From NCBI GenBank assembly GCA_029262175.1, contig JAJCZV010000018.1, forward strand, positions 20,129 to 84,128: a DNA stretch of 64,000 nt. The letters are read 5' to 3'. Both the position numbers and the translations under genes were made by a program. Every line of letters begins with the position of its first letter. Within the stretch, counting starts at the first letter, position 1. This stretch comes from Gemmatimonadota bacterium (GTDB taxonomy: Bacteria > Gemmatimonadota > Gemmatimonadetes > Palauibacterales > Palauibacteraceae). Positions 43,258 to 52,378 of this stretch are shown piece by piece. A model generated the notes under the pieces. It made no database searches, was not told the origin of the DNA, and saw only the letters and a list, made by a program, of their open reading frames with translations.

Positions 43258-44428
43258 TCAGTGCCTCGGCCGGGCGAATGCGTTGTGCGAGCCGGTCGAA
43301 CTCCTTCAGCGCCATCGCGACCACTTGATCCATGTTGTAGTACCGGTAACGAGCGAGGCGTCCAACGAAGCTGACGTCGCTGCGCGCATCGGCCACCTCG
43401 GCATATCGCTTGTACATCGCCTTCGACTCGTCGTTGGGCACGGGGTAGTACGGCTCCTGGGTCTCCTCGAGCGAGGCGGGATACTCCCGGATGATCGTCG
43501 AGTTGGAGATGGCCTGACCGGTCGCGTGTTTGAGTTCGACGATCCGCGTAAAGTCGTGATCGTTCGGATAGTTCACCTGCATCTCGGGCTGCCAGAAGCC
43601 CGGCTTACCGGAGATCGACAAGCGGTCGGTGAGCGCCTCGGGCGTAAAGGACTCACGCTCGAACAAAAGAGAGCGGTAGGGCAGCCGACCCAATCCGTAT
43701 TCGAAGAACCGATCGATCGCCCCGGTGTAGATGAGGTGGTCACATTCGAACTTCGACCGCACCTTGAAGTAGTCCGTGTCGAGAAGGATGGTCACCGGCA
43801 TCGCCGCTTCGACCAGGTTCTCGAATAGCCGGTGATAACCATCGCGAGGAAGCGCCTGAAAATCCTCTCGCAGGTACGCATCGTCGCGCGTCGTTCGTAT
43901 CGGAATACGAGCGGTCACCGACGCCGCTAGGTCCTTCGGGTGGATCTTCCAGTGTTTGAGGGTATAGCCCAAGAAGAACATCTCGTAGAGTTCCCACCCT
44001 ACCTGCGAGACGACGACCTCTTCCGAGTTTTTCGGGTTCTCGATCGGAACGCGCTTCTCTTCCAAATAAGCTTTGAACTCGGCTTCGGTAGCCTCGCGCC
44101 CAATCAATTGTTCGTAGGTGCCGAGGTTCACCGGGAAGCTCCAGTATCGTCCGCCCGTGTAGCTCTGGACCTTGTAGGTCACCGGGTGCCACTCGGTGAA
44201 ACGGGAGAGATACGCGCGCACTCGGTCGGAGTTGGTTCGGAAATAATGAGGACCGTATGGGTGCACCAAAACGCCCGCCTCGTCATAGAGATCATGGGCG
44301 TTTCCTCCGACGTGATCTCGGCGCTCGATGACGAGGCACCGCATGCCCAACTGCGAAGACAAGCGCTCGGCGAGCACGAGCCCGGCAAAGCCGGCCCCTA
44401 CGATCATGAAATCGTATTTGTCAGCCAC
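43250..44428 (-). CDS. glf: UDP-galactopyranose mutase
   Basis: 392 aa from GTG 44428, eight bases inside the preceding gene. Converts UDP-galactopyranose to UDP-galactofuranose with reduced FAD. FAD-binding motif FMIVGAGFAGLVLAERL, followed by RRDHVGGNAHD, GPHYFRTNS, and family segments SFPVNLGTYEQL, YTLKHWKIHPKDL and IYTGAIDRFFEY. C-terminal RYRYYNMDQVVAMAL is also typical. ATG 44446 is an alternative start. High confidence. Confidence 0.93.
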   Translation of the reverse strand: MADKYDFMIVGAGFAGLVLAERLSSQLGMRCLVIERRDHVGGNAHDLYDEAGVLVHPYGPHYFRTNSDRVRAYLSRFTEWHPVTYKVQSYTGGRYWSFPVNLGTYEQLIGREATEAEFKAYLEEKRVPIENPKNSEEVVVSQVGWELYEMFFLGYTLKHWKIHPKDLAASVTARIPIRTTRDDAYLREDFQALPRDGYHRLFENLVEAAMPVTILLDTDYFKVRSKFECDHLIYTGAIDRFFEYGLGRLPYRSLLFERESFTPEALTDRLSISGKPGFWQPEMQVNYPNDHDFTRIVELKHATGQAISNSTIIREYPASLEETQEPYYPVPNDESKAMYKRYAEVADARSDVSFVGRLARYRYYNMDQVVAMALKEFDRLAQRIRPAEALNG

Positions 44429-46079
44429 TGGAGACCACCTTTCCATCCGAGGCCGTCACACGAAACAGGCGAATCCGCGGGTGGAAAGACTCCATCGGCG
44501 TGAGCTCGAGGCCCGGCGGAAGTTTTTGTTGCACGATACGATCCACCCCATCATCTGTTCCCGTGATCCAGAGCTCATCGCCCGTCGTGACATCGAAGCG
44601 TGGAAGACTCGCGTAGTCGGGTCCTCCCAGCCGGATCGTCATCACCGATGTCTCCCCGATGTCCAGCCACGTTTCTGAAGCAAAAGGGGCAGAGGAGTCG
44701 CCCGGCGCCCGCGAGATGTAGGTGGCGCCAGCCTCCTGGGCGTGGAAGTGGAAGACGTGATCCCACCCAGCGTCGAACAAGAGAAGCACTTTGCCGCGGT
44801 CGCGTGCCTCCAACTCCGACAGCGCTCTGCCGAAGAGCACCCCTTCGAAGTTCTGCTCGTTCTGGCCGAATCCGGGGTTTCGAAACGACTGGTGGAGGAG
44901 CCCCCCCCTCAGATACGTATCATACAAAAGAGCTCCGGTGGGCATCATCCCATCGTGGGTCGGAATCCGGGCTCCCGTCACGATCGCGCCCAGTCGGTCG
45001 GTGCGGAATTGTCCGAGGCCAACGAACAAGTGGATGGTCGCGACGCCGAGCACGATCGACCACGCCGCTCGTCGGCCCAGCCAACCGCGCAGTCGTCCTG
45101 CAACGTCCTCGATGCCAACGGCCATGGCGAGCGCCAGGGGGATCGTTGCCAGCACGAAATAGCGAGGCGTCGTGGTCGCGCGGAAGTAGAACGCCATCGG
45201 ACCGAGCGCGCCCAAGGCGACCACTGCCAGAAGCCCCAGCCGAGAATCGGCCAGCGCACGCAACCCCAACACGGCGAACACGAGAGCCAGCGGCGACATC
45301 GACCAAATCAGATACTCCCAAAACTGTGTGCGATTTTCGGTTTGGAACATGTGGGTCGCAACGGCGGCGGCGGCGCCGTCAAGACGGGGGTCGAGCGCGT
45401 AGATGACCGCCGCGCCGGCAAGCGCGGCGACGCCCAGACCGGCGAGCCAGATCGCGGTCGGCCGGAGCGCGCGAAACTGTCGATAGAGCAAGAAGGCGAT
45501 GAGCGGGCCGAGGACGATCGCGTCGGCGCGAACAAATACCGCGAGACAAAAGGCCCCGAGTCCGAGAACGCGCCCCCACGTGCTCGCGCGACCGGATAGA
45601 AAGACGTACGCCAGGGCCACGAAGCCAAGCGACGCCATGGCCGTGTTCCCATACTGGCTGCTCCGCCACAGGATCGGATTGACCGCCAGCGATAGGGTGA
45701 CCAACCATCGTTCTCGGGCGGAAAGCACGTCACGAAACATGAGCAGGCCGAGCGCCGGAACCAGCGCGCCGACCAGGACCGACCAGAGCTTCATCAACCC
45801 CGGGATCCGGGAGACGTCCCCCCCAAGGGCGAGGTCGACCCACTCGACAATTCGGTGATATCCGAGCTGTGGTGTGTAACGGTAGAGGTCGCCGACGTTA
45901 TTGCGGACGAGTGCGGCGATTCCGGCCGCCAGTGAGATCTCGTCCTCTTCGAGGAAATAGAGGTTGTAGACCCCAAGCAGCCGCACAACGAGAAGACCGC
46001 CGAATACCAGCAACACCCACCGATACACGGCGGTGTCGGTGGAACCGCTTGGTTGCTGCGATGTTGTGGAGTCGCCCAA
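44421..46079 (-). CDS. Polytopic membrane glycosyltransferase (GT-C type)
   Basis: 552 aa with about ten transmembrane helices, followed by a soluble C-terminal domain of about 150 residues. The first loop has YFLEEDEISLAAG, the acidic motif of GT-C enzymes. Several basic cytoplasmic loops. It overlaps the UDP-galactopyranose mutase gene by eight bases, so it may transfer a lipid-linked sugar onto the same glycan. Confidence 0.78.
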   Translation of the reverse strand: MGDSTTSQQPSGSTDTAVYRWVLLVFGGLLVVRLLGVYNLYFLEEDEISLAAGIAALVRNNVGDLYRYTPQLGYHRIVEWVDLALGGDVSRIPGLMKLWSVLVGALVPALGLLMFRDVLSARERWLVTLSLAVNPILWRSSQYGNTAMASLGFVALAYVFLSGRASTWGRVLGLGAFCLAVFVRADAIVLGPLIAFLLYRQFRALRPTAIWLAGLGVAALAGAAVIYALDPRLDGAAAAVATHMFQTENRTQFWEYLIWSMSPLALVFAVLGLRALADSRLGLLAVVALGALGPMAFYFRATTTPRYFVLATIPLALAMAVGIEDVAGRLRGWLGRRAAWSIVLGVATIHLFVGLGQFRTDRLGAIVTGARIPTHDGMMPTGALLYDTYLRGGLLHQSFRNPGFGQNEQNFEGVLFGRALSELEARDRGKVLLLFDAGWDHVFHFHAQEAGATYISRAPGDSSAPFASETWLDIGETSVMTIRLGGPDYASLPRFDVTTGDELWITGTDDGVDRIVQQKLPPGLELTPMESFHPRIRLFRVTASDGKVVSSG

Positions 46080-46145
46080 TTCCCTGCCTTGCCGCTAAGT
46101 GTCGGTCGTGGCCGGGGATGGGCAGGTTGCGTACCAACTCATGGC

Positions 46146-46173
46146 GGGGCGACTCCTGGGCAGGAGTCGCCCC
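46146..46173 (-). terminator. Hairpin after the secreted regulatory-fold protein gene
   Basis: A perfect 13-base inverted repeat (46146-46158 with 46161-46173) lies eight bases beyond the stop at 46181. It lacks a T tract on either strand, so it may act as a processing or stability hairpin. Confidence 0.45.
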
Positions 46174-46180
46174 CTCGAAA

Positions 46181-46900
46181 TCAGCCGCTTCCGCGGCAGT
46201 TCGGGTCGTCAAACGCGACAGCCTGGCCGGTGATTTCTCCGATGACGCTCTCGTCTCCCGACTGGTCCATCCTTGACCGCGGATTGAGGATGGCATGGGC
46301 CTTCACGCGCTTCGCTTCCGTGTAGAGGTCGTCAAACAGCTCCCGGGTCGCGTTCCGACCGCCGGAGCCCGTACGGCTCGCTCGCACCGTGCCGAGGTCC
46401 GTGTACTCGCATTGCTCGAGGTGCCAACCCTCCTGGCATAGAAACAGGCGGGCGGCCCCAAGCTGCTCCGGGCACATGAGAATCCGGTCCTCTACGACCC
46501 CGGACGACCCGCTACCAGCTACAGAAACCATGGAAATCCCGAGATCGACCCGCTCGAAATTGTCCGTCATCGTGTGAGGCATGGGTGCCGAGCTAAACGC
46601 CGCGAAGTTGCCCGTGAGTTGGAGCGCGACACCGACCGGCACTCCGCACAGGCGATACACGCCGTCGAGACCCGCCTCGGTCGTGATTTCCTGCGGTCCG
46701 TCTGCCGTCTCGAACCGCACCGTGGCCGACGCGCCCGGCAGCGCCATCTCCGAGTCGTCATCGACCAGGAACCCGATAAGCCCGCCCAGGTCGTCCGCGA
46801 TTCCGGGGCATGACTCCGACAGCGTCTGGCCGTGCACTCCGGACGCCGAAAGTCCCAAGAATACACAGCCCGCCCCTAGCATCCGCGCCGCAGTCTTCAT
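46181..46900 (-). CDS. Secreted protein with carboxypeptidase-regulatory-like fold
   Basis: 239 aa, signal peptide about 1-24 (GVHGQ). Residues about 38-105 read as a beta-sandwich of the carboxypeptidase-regulatory type: GLIGFLVDDDSEMALPGASATVRFE and TEAGLDGVYRLCGVPVG. The rest has several cysteines (MCPEQ, FLCQEGWHLEQCEY, DDPNC) and no known motif. Probably periplasmic or surface protein of unknown function. Confidence 0.7.
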   Translation of the reverse strand: MKTAARMLGAGCVFLGLSASGVHGQTLSESCPGIADDLGGLIGFLVDDDSEMALPGASATVRFETADGPQEITTEAGLDGVYRLCGVPVGVALQLTGNFAAFSSAPMPHTMTDNFERVDLGISMVSVAGSGSSGVVEDRILMCPEQLGAARLFLCQEGWHLEQCEYTDLGTVRASRTGSGGRNATRELFDDLYTEAKRVKAHAILNPRSRMDQSGDESVIGEITGQAVAFDDPNCRGSG

Positions 46901-47050
46901 GTCCGTCTCTCCTTGCCATACCTATGCAGCGTCCCTTAGAACCGGACGCCGCGTGTCCGCTTACGTGCAACGTGAGATCGGACCTAGCCCGGGGGCAAGT
47001 CGGGCTTGACCATCCGCCCTCCGATTCGTACGATTTGGAACAATACGATA

Positions 47051-47512
47051 ATGAACCAAAATCTCGCATCCCAGAAACCGCTGCGGTTCGTCTCCGCGTT
47101 GCACAAGGCTGTCCGCCAGTTATCGCTCTGCATGGAAGATCGCATGGCTCAACTCGGTCTCGCCGCGAGCGAAGCGCATCTGCTCAATTTCGTGCACGTG
47201 TACGGACCCTGTCGGGTGGGGGAACTCACTCGTGTCATGGGCACCCAAAAATCGACCATGACCAGCATGATCGACCGGCTGGAGGATCGGGGCCTTCTCA
47301 CGCGCGAGCCCAACCAAGAGGATCGGCGGTCTTTCCTTGTCGCGATTACGGATGACGGGGCGGAGCTCGGTGGGGCCGGGCGAGAACAGGTCTGGTCGTT
47401 GGAGCAGGAGATCATTGCGAAGGCTTCCTCGACCGATGTCGACGCCCTCGAGCGGGTGCTCGCAGCGATTGACGAAGTGACCGGAGTGGAAGTTCGACAG
47501 AAGCGGTCCTAG
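47051..47512 (+). CDS. MarR-family transcriptional regulator
   Basis: 153 aa. Winged helix-turn-helix with GLAASEAHLLNFVHVYGPCRVGEL, MGTQKSTMTSMIDRLEDRGLLTREPNQEDRRSFLVAITDDG, the MarR DNA-recognition helix and wing. Effector not predictable. ATG 47051 is preferred over the upstream in-frame codon at 47006. It lies about 100 bp before the DinB gene, on the same strand, and may regulate it. Confidence 0.9.
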   Translation: MNQNLASQKPLRFVSALHKAVRQLSLCMEDRMAQLGLAASEAHLLNFVHVYGPCRVGELTRVMGTQKSTMTSMIDRLEDRGLLTREPNQEDRRSFLVAITDDGAELGGAGREQVWSLEQEIIAKASSTDVDALERVLAAIDEVTGVEVRQKRS

Positions 47513-47612
47513 AACTGACGGGCGAAACGTCATCGTCGTATGGAGGCCGCCGGAACCATTCGATGAACGCGACACCACAACTTTTCACAACCGAATCCAA
47601 AAGGAGATGGCA

Positions 47613-48125
47613 ATGTCGATGATCGATGCGCTGATCGGAGAGATGGAACAAGAAGCGAACGCCACGCGTCGGATGCTGGAGGTCGTGCCTGCCGACAAAC
47701 TCGATTGGAAACCGCACCCGAAGTCAATGAGCCTCGGCCAGCTGGCGCTCCACGTCGCGACCGTGCCCGGCCAGGTTTCCGGGCTGATGAAGGAGAGTCG
47801 CATTGAGCCGCCGGAGGGCAACGAGTTTCCATCGCCCGATTCGGCCGCTGAGCTGGTCGGCGCCCTTGACGAAAGTCTCGCTGCTGCGAAGGAGACGCTT
47901 CTCACTTTCGACGACGCGTCGCTGATGGAGACGTTCACGGTGGCCTCCGGCGATCATGAGATCATGAGCATGCCAAAGATCGGGGTGGCACGAGCCATCA
48001 TGCTCAATCACTGGTACCACCATCGCGGACAGCTCTCGGTCTACCTCCGAATGCAGGATGTTTCCCTTCCATCGGTCTACGGACCCACGGCCGACGAGAA
48101 CCCGTTCGCGGTCGTAAACGCCTAA
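47613..48125 (+). CDS. DinB-family protein
   Basis: 170 aa, four-helix bundle. Metal histidines appear in LALHVATVPGQ (about 46) and NHWYHHRGQLSVYLR (about 130-134), the DinB/YfiT triad pattern. AAGGAG at 47601-47606 fits ATG 47613 better than ATG 47607. Members of this superfamily act as thiol-dependent transferases for bacillithiol, mycothiol or glutathione; the thiol here is unknown. Followed by a strong terminator. Confidence 0.9.
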   Translation: MSMIDALIGEMEQEANATRRMLEVVPADKLDWKPHPKSMSLGQLALHVATVPGQVSGLMKESRIEPPEGNEFPSPDSAAELVGALDESLAAAKETLLTFDDASLMETFTVASGDHEIMSMPKIGVARAIMLNHWYHHRGQLSVYLRMQDVSLPSVYGPTADENPFAVVNA

Positions 48126-48205
48126 AGAGCGTGCGTACGGCACCGCCTGCGCCGGAGTGAAACGCAAAGCGCGGTGTAGCTCTCGCAGGAACGGCGATGG
48201 ACGAG

Positions 48206-48230
48206 AGGGCCCCTTCCGGGGGGCCCTTTT
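48206..48230 (+). terminator. Intrinsic terminator of the DinB gene
   Basis: AGGGCCCC and GGGGCCCT form a perfect 8-bp stem with a 6-nt loop, followed by TTTTGCG. It lies about 80 nt after the DinB stop. Confidence 0.8.
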
Positions 48231-48261
48231 GCGTTTGCAGGGCGAGCGGCCAGATTGGCGC

Positions 48262-49437
48262 ATGCCTCTTTCAGCAAACTCCGATCGCTTGCGCTCGACG
48301 CTGCGCGATCTCGTGGCGACGGATTCCCTCAATCCGTCGCTGGTCCCTGGAGCGGCGGGCGAGAGTGCCGTGGCAGAGCTCGCCGCGCGTCAGATGAGCG
48401 CGGCCGGGTTGTCCGTCGAGACGTACGAGCCCGAGCGGGGACGTCCGAGCGTCGTCGGTCGAAAAGTCGGCCGGGGTGGCGGGCCGAGCCTAATGCTGAA
48501 CGCTCATTTTGACACGGTCGGGGTCGACGGGATGGACGCGCCGTTCGAGCCCATCGAACGCGATGGAAACCTCTTCGGCCGTGGTTCGTTCGACATGAAG
48601 GGCGCCCTCAGCGCCTGTATCGAGGCGGCGGCCATCCTCGCAGACGAAGGCATCACGCTCGCCGGCGAACTTCTCGTCGCCGCGGTCTCCGACGAAGAGT
48701 ACGCCAGCATAGGGACCGCCGATCTCATCGATCGACGCGCTCGCGGAGCGTTGGAGTTCGACGCCGCCATCGTTACGGAACCGACGTCGCTTCAGCTCTG
48801 CATCGCTCACCGCGGGTTTACCTGGCTGGAAATCGTTACTCGGGGCCGGGCAGCCCACGGCAGTCGGTACTTAGAAGGAGTAGACGCGAACCTTCACATG
48901 GGGCGCGTGCTGGGACGCCTTGAAGAACTGTTGAGCACGTTACAGTCGGGTGGCGGTCACCCTCTCCTCGGGCCGCCCTCCCTCCACGCGGCTTTGATCG
49001 ACGGGGGCGCGGGGATCAGCACCTACTCGCCCTCGTGCCGGCTCCAAGTGGAACGAAGAACCGTCCCACCGGAGACTCGCGTCGCCGTCGAGAAGGAGAT
49101 CGCCGACCTGCTCGAGAAGCTGGCAAACGAGGATTCGACGTTCGACGCGGAGTGGCGGACGTTCTTTCACCGTGAGCCCTTCGAGACGACGTCCGACGCC
49201 CCCATCGCCGCATGTGTCTCGCGATCCGCCACTTCTGTCCTCGGGGCCCCCCCGCGAGTCGTCGGCGATTCGCCCTGGATGGACTCGGCGCTCACGGCTG
49301 CGGCCGGGGTAGACACCGTGGTGATCGGACCCCATGGGGGCGGAGCCCACGCGGACGTGGAGTGGGTCGACGTCGATTCGTGCGTGCGCCTCGCCGAAAT
49401 CCTCGCCAGAGCCGCCATCGACTTCTGCGGTCAGTAA
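48262..49437 (+). CDS. M20-family zinc peptidase/deacylase (ArgE/DapE-like)
   Basis: 391 aa. Metal ligands and catalytic acid appear in NAHFDTVGVDG (HxD), GRGSFDMKGALSA and SDEEYASIGT (general-base Glu), with VTEPTSLQLCIAHRGFTWLEI entering the dimerisation domain. Terminal GPHGGGAHADVEWVDV holds the last histidine ligand. Hydrolyses an N-acyl or peptide bond; substrate not determined. ATG 48262 follows the DinB terminator; the longer upstream frame is not used. Confidence 0.88.
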   Translation: MPLSANSDRLRSTLRDLVATDSLNPSLVPGAAGESAVAELAARQMSAAGLSVETYEPERGRPSVVGRKVGRGGGPSLMLNAHFDTVGVDGMDAPFEPIERDGNLFGRGSFDMKGALSACIEAAAILADEGITLAGELLVAAVSDEEYASIGTADLIDRRARGALEFDAAIVTEPTSLQLCIAHRGFTWLEIVTRGRAAHGSRYLEGVDANLHMGRVLGRLEELLSTLQSGGGHPLLGPPSLHAALIDGGAGISTYSPSCRLQVERRTVPPETRVAVEKEIADLLEKLANEDSTFDAEWRTFFHREPFETTSDAPIAACVSRSATSVLGAPPRVVGDSPWMDSALTAAAGVDTVVIGPHGGGAHADVEWVDVDSCVRLAEILARAAIDFCGQ

Positions 49438-49632
49438 GTGCCACATCGCGGGAAAACTTCCCGACCGAGAAGCACGATTCCCGTGTGATCGGGACCGGCT
49501 CAAAAGGAGCCAAACCCCTTTAAACACGCGCGTTCCCACCATCTCGACCTACCGGAACGCGGGTTGCTGGTATCTATCACCGTACGCGCAGTGCGCGAGG
49601 TAGTTTTTCCAAGCGATGAATAGGAGAGGCCC

Positions 49633-50325
49633 ATGTCTAACGTGCTCTCACCGGAGGGAGCCAAGCGGTTGATCACTACGGCAGCCGTCCTCGTTTTTGC
49701 GGGGTCGTCAGTCGGGTGTGCAGCCAAGGTTCACCAGGACGTTTTCGACGAGACGGTCGCAGACCTCCGAAACGAGATGGCGGGCCTAGACGGCCGGGTC
49801 ACCGACAACACCGATCGCATCGAGGCCAACGAAGCCACGCTCAACATGCTTCGCGAGGACTTGCAAGCGCTGTCTGCCGAGTTCGGTGAGTTCGAAGCAC
49901 AGATCGCCGAGATCGAGAACGGGCTCCGTTTCGCGATGCCGATCCATTTCGAGTTCGACCGGGCCGATGTTCGTTCAGTGGACGAGCCGAAGCTCGAGCG
50001 ATTCGCCCACGTCACGGCCAAGTACTATCCGGCCGCGGTGATCACGGTCGAGGGGTTCGCCGATCCGTCGGGATCCGCCGCGTACAACAAATGGTTGTCG
50101 GGGCAGCGTGCCGATAACGTCGCGACGTACCTGACGACCAAAGCCGGGCTTGACCCCACCGCCATCAGGACGGCCGCCTACGGTGAGGATCGCCTCGTCG
50201 TGCCGGGTGCAGCCGGACCGGGACCTCAGGGCATGGAGAATCGGCGCGTCACGTTTGTGATCGAGATGGCTCAAGAGAGTCGTCCCGCCGTCGTCGCAAC
50301 GACGACGACCGAAGAAGGCGCGTAG
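49633..50325 (+). CDS. OmpA/Pal-like lipoprotein
   Basis: 230 aa. Lipobox AGSSVGC (Cys about 29), a helical coiled-coil region (about 35-95, heptads such as VADLRNEMAGLDGRVTDN), then an OmpA-C domain: IHFEFDRADVRSVDEPKL, VEGFADPSGSAAYNKWLSGQRADNVATYL. The segment binds peptidoglycan diaminopimelate in the family. A Thr-rich tail ends the protein. Likely tethers the outer membrane to the cell wall. Confidence 0.9.
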   Translation: MSNVLSPEGAKRLITTAAVLVFAGSSVGCAAKVHQDVFDETVADLRNEMAGLDGRVTDNTDRIEANEATLNMLREDLQALSAEFGEFEAQIAEIENGLRFAMPIHFEFDRADVRSVDEPKLERFAHVTAKYYPAAVITVEGFADPSGSAAYNKWLSGQRADNVATYLTTKAGLDPTAIRTAAYGEDRLVVPGAAGPGPQGMENRRVTFVIEMAQESRPAVVATTTTEEGA

Positions 50326-50338
50326 TCACGTCACCCCT

Positions 50339-50373
50339 GGCCGGATAGCGGGATCCGGCCGGGGGCGTCGTTT
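50339..50373 (+). terminator. Probable terminator after the OmpA-like gene
   Basis: GGCCGGAT and ATCCGGCC form an 8-bp stem with a 6-nt loop (50339-50360), followed by a G-rich stretch and TTT at 50371-50373. The T tract is weak. Confidence 0.5.
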
Positions 50374-50380
50374 CAGAGGT

Positions 50381-50872
50381 TCAGAACGGCGGTGGTGGGG
50401 CCTTTAAGTCGACCGCCTTGAGCCGCTCCAGTTGCTCGCCCAGAGCAGCCAGTGCCGCAGCCGACTCATCCAACTCGCCAACCAGCTCCAAGATCACCTC
50501 GGCGGCGCCCTTGTGAGAGGACTCAGGGTGCAGCTCGAGCAACTGCTGCAGGTGGGTCCGTGCCCGCGCCGGGCTGAACGTCGGCCGGCCCGGCATGGCT
50601 CGAATCAGTCCCGTTCGGAATAGCGCCTGTTCATCGGCGTGTAGGGAGGAATCGGCGTCGAACGCGGCGATCGCCTGCGTCCAGTCTCCCGTATCAAAGA
50701 ACAAATCGAACGGACGCGGTTCCGGGGCGGCCTCGACGGGAGGCTGGGCGGCTTCGACTCTCGGCGGCGATTCCTGGGCTTGGGGCATGCCGACGTTCGG
50801 CTCGATGGCGCCGGAAGAGGCACAGCCGGCGAGCCAGAACATCAACCCCACGCTTGCGGCCGAGGTCGTCAC
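50381..50872 (-). other. Possible separate QseG-like lipoprotein nested in the kinase frame
   Basis: From GTG 50872 the same frame encodes 163 aa: TTSAASVGLMFWLAGC is a good lipoprotein signal, followed by a Pro/Glu-rich linker and helices ALFRTGLIRAMPG, ARTHLQQLLELHPES and AAALAALGEQLERL. In the E. coli Glr system QseG is an outer-membrane lipoprotein of similar length that binds the kinase. The upstream sequence gives only a weak ribosome site. Whether cells make this as a separate product is undecided. Confidence 0.5.
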
Positions 50873-52378
50873 GGGGTCTTGCCGCCGCTTTCGTGACGCG
50901 GGCGCGGACTGCTTTCGACCGCGATCGCGCGTGTGACGAGACACGGGGATGCCAAACGCGAACACACTGCCTCCATCTTCCGGAGATTGAACCCAGATTT
51001 CACCGTGATGCGCCGTCACGATCTCTCTGCAGATCGCGAGCCCGAGCCCAACGTGACCCGAAGCCACACGTACGTCCCCCTTCTGCGAGAAGCTGCGGAA
51101 GATCGAGTCACGCTCGCCTTCGGGAACGCCAGGACCGTAATCTCGAACACCGACCACGACACGTGGACTCTTCTTGGTCGTGACAGAAACACTAACCTCG
51201 ATCTTACCCTCACCTGCGTGTGAACGGGCGTTCTCGAGCAAGTTCTCTAGAACGCGCTGCAACGCTCCGCGATCCCCCGTAACCAACGCAGGTCCATCGG
51301 GACCAGAGAACGTGACCTCGGGAGTCCCCTGAGGAGAAAACCGCTCGATCACTTGCGGAAGCAACTCGGCCAAATCTACCGGCTCGAACGCATACTCCTC
51401 GACCCCCGCCTCCAGCCGCGAGAGCTCGAGAATCCGGGAGATCATCGTGGCCAGGCGTTCAGCGTTGGCGAGCCCCAGTTCCGTCAGGCGCCGCTGTTTT
51501 TGATTGAGCTCTCCGGGCGCACCGTCCAGCAGTACCCGTTGAATCTCTCGGATGGAGGCGAGCGGTGTCTTGAGGTCGTGCGACACGCGCGCCAGAAAAT
51601 CACGTTTTGCCAGATCCAGCTCCGCAAGCTTGTCTGACATTTCATTGAACCGTTTGGCGAGCGAGGCAAACTCGCTTCGGCCCGGCACGTCAACGCGCCT
51701 GCTAAAATCTCCTCGCGCCACCGCCGCGGTCCCTCGCTCGATACGGGCAAGGGGTCGCGCGATCGAACGAACGATCAAGATGGCGAGGATACCACCCAGA
51801 AGTAGGGATCCGGCAAGAGCGAGCCACCCCGTCGTCGAGGCGCGCGTCGCTCGTTTGGACAGCTCGCCGAGCTTCGTCTTCATCGAGAGTTGCGAGGCCG
51901 CCCGAACCGCGCGCGTCTCACCCTGGAGCCGGACGATCAGTGTGGTGAAGAGGTTCCAGTCCTCGACGGAGAGACCAAACAGCCGTTTGGCCTCCACGCG
52001 TTTATCGGTGTCGCTTGCGAATCGTTCCTCGAACGCGTCCCACGTCTCGTAAAGTTGGTCCACCGCCTCGCGCGGTTCCCCGGTAACCGTCAGGTCTCGG
52101 AGCACCTCGAGCGTATCGGAAAGCGCGGAACGGCCAGCAAAATAAAAGTTGAAGTACCCGTCATCGCCCGTGATCCGGTATTTGTCGGCATTGTCGCGGA
52201 GTTCGGCGAGCAGCTCCAACTGGCTCGACGTCGCCAACAGGAGGCGCGAGTCGACGGCCTCGAGCTCACCTGCGGTCAGGACAGAGCGCTCGAGCACGCG
52301 GCTATAAAACAGAAGCGGGCCGCCAAAAAGCAGGATCAGAGCGAGGAACCCGCCGGCGAGCCGGGTGCCGACTTTCAC
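50381..52378 (-). CDS. GlrK/QseE-like sensor histidine kinase, in frame with a QseG-like lipoprotein
   Basis: 665 aa from GTG 52378, which overlaps the response-regulator stop as GTGA. Two membrane helices (about 5-25 and 183-203) enclose a periplasmic sensor; then HAMP (about 203-255), the phosphoacceptor VSHDLKTPLASI (His267), LENLLENARSHA (N box), DYGPGVPEGER and GHVGLGLAI (ATP lid). The kinase core ends near 480. Without any stop the frame then enters a basic linker, a hydrophobic signal and lipobox LAGC (Cys519), and a tetratricopeptide-like tail. In enterobacteria glrK and qseG are separate neighbouring genes, so this may be a fusion or a nested second start. Confidence 0.88.
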   Translation of the reverse strand: MKVGTRLAGGFLALILLFGGPLLFYSRVLERSVLTAGELEAVDSRLLLATSSQLELLAELRDNADKYRITGDDGYFNFYFAGRSALSDTLEVLRDLTVTGEPREAVDQLYETWDAFEERFASDTDKRVEAKRLFGLSVEDWNLFTTLIVRLQGETRAVRAASQLSMKTKLGELSKRATRASTTGWLALAGSLLLGGILAILIVRSIARPLARIERGTAAVARGDFSRRVDVPGRSEFASLAKRFNEMSDKLAELDLAKRDFLARVSHDLKTPLASIREIQRVLLDGAPGELNQKQRRLTELGLANAERLATMISRILELSRLEAGVEEYAFEPVDLAELLPQVIERFSPQGTPEVTFSGPDGPALVTGDRGALQRVLENLLENARSHAGEGKIEVSVSVTTKKSPRVVVGVRDYGPGVPEGERDSIFRSFSQKGDVRVASGHVGLGLAICREIVTAHHGEIWVQSPEDGGSVFAFGIPVSRHTRDRGRKQSAPASRKRRQDPVTTSAASVGLMFWLAGCASSGAIEPNVGMPQAQESPPRVEAAQPPVEAAPEPRPFDLFFDTGDWTQAIAAFDADSSLHADEQALFRTGLIRAMPGRPTFSPARARTHLQQLLELHPESSHKGAAEVILELVGELDESAAALAALGEQLERLKAVDLKAPPPPF

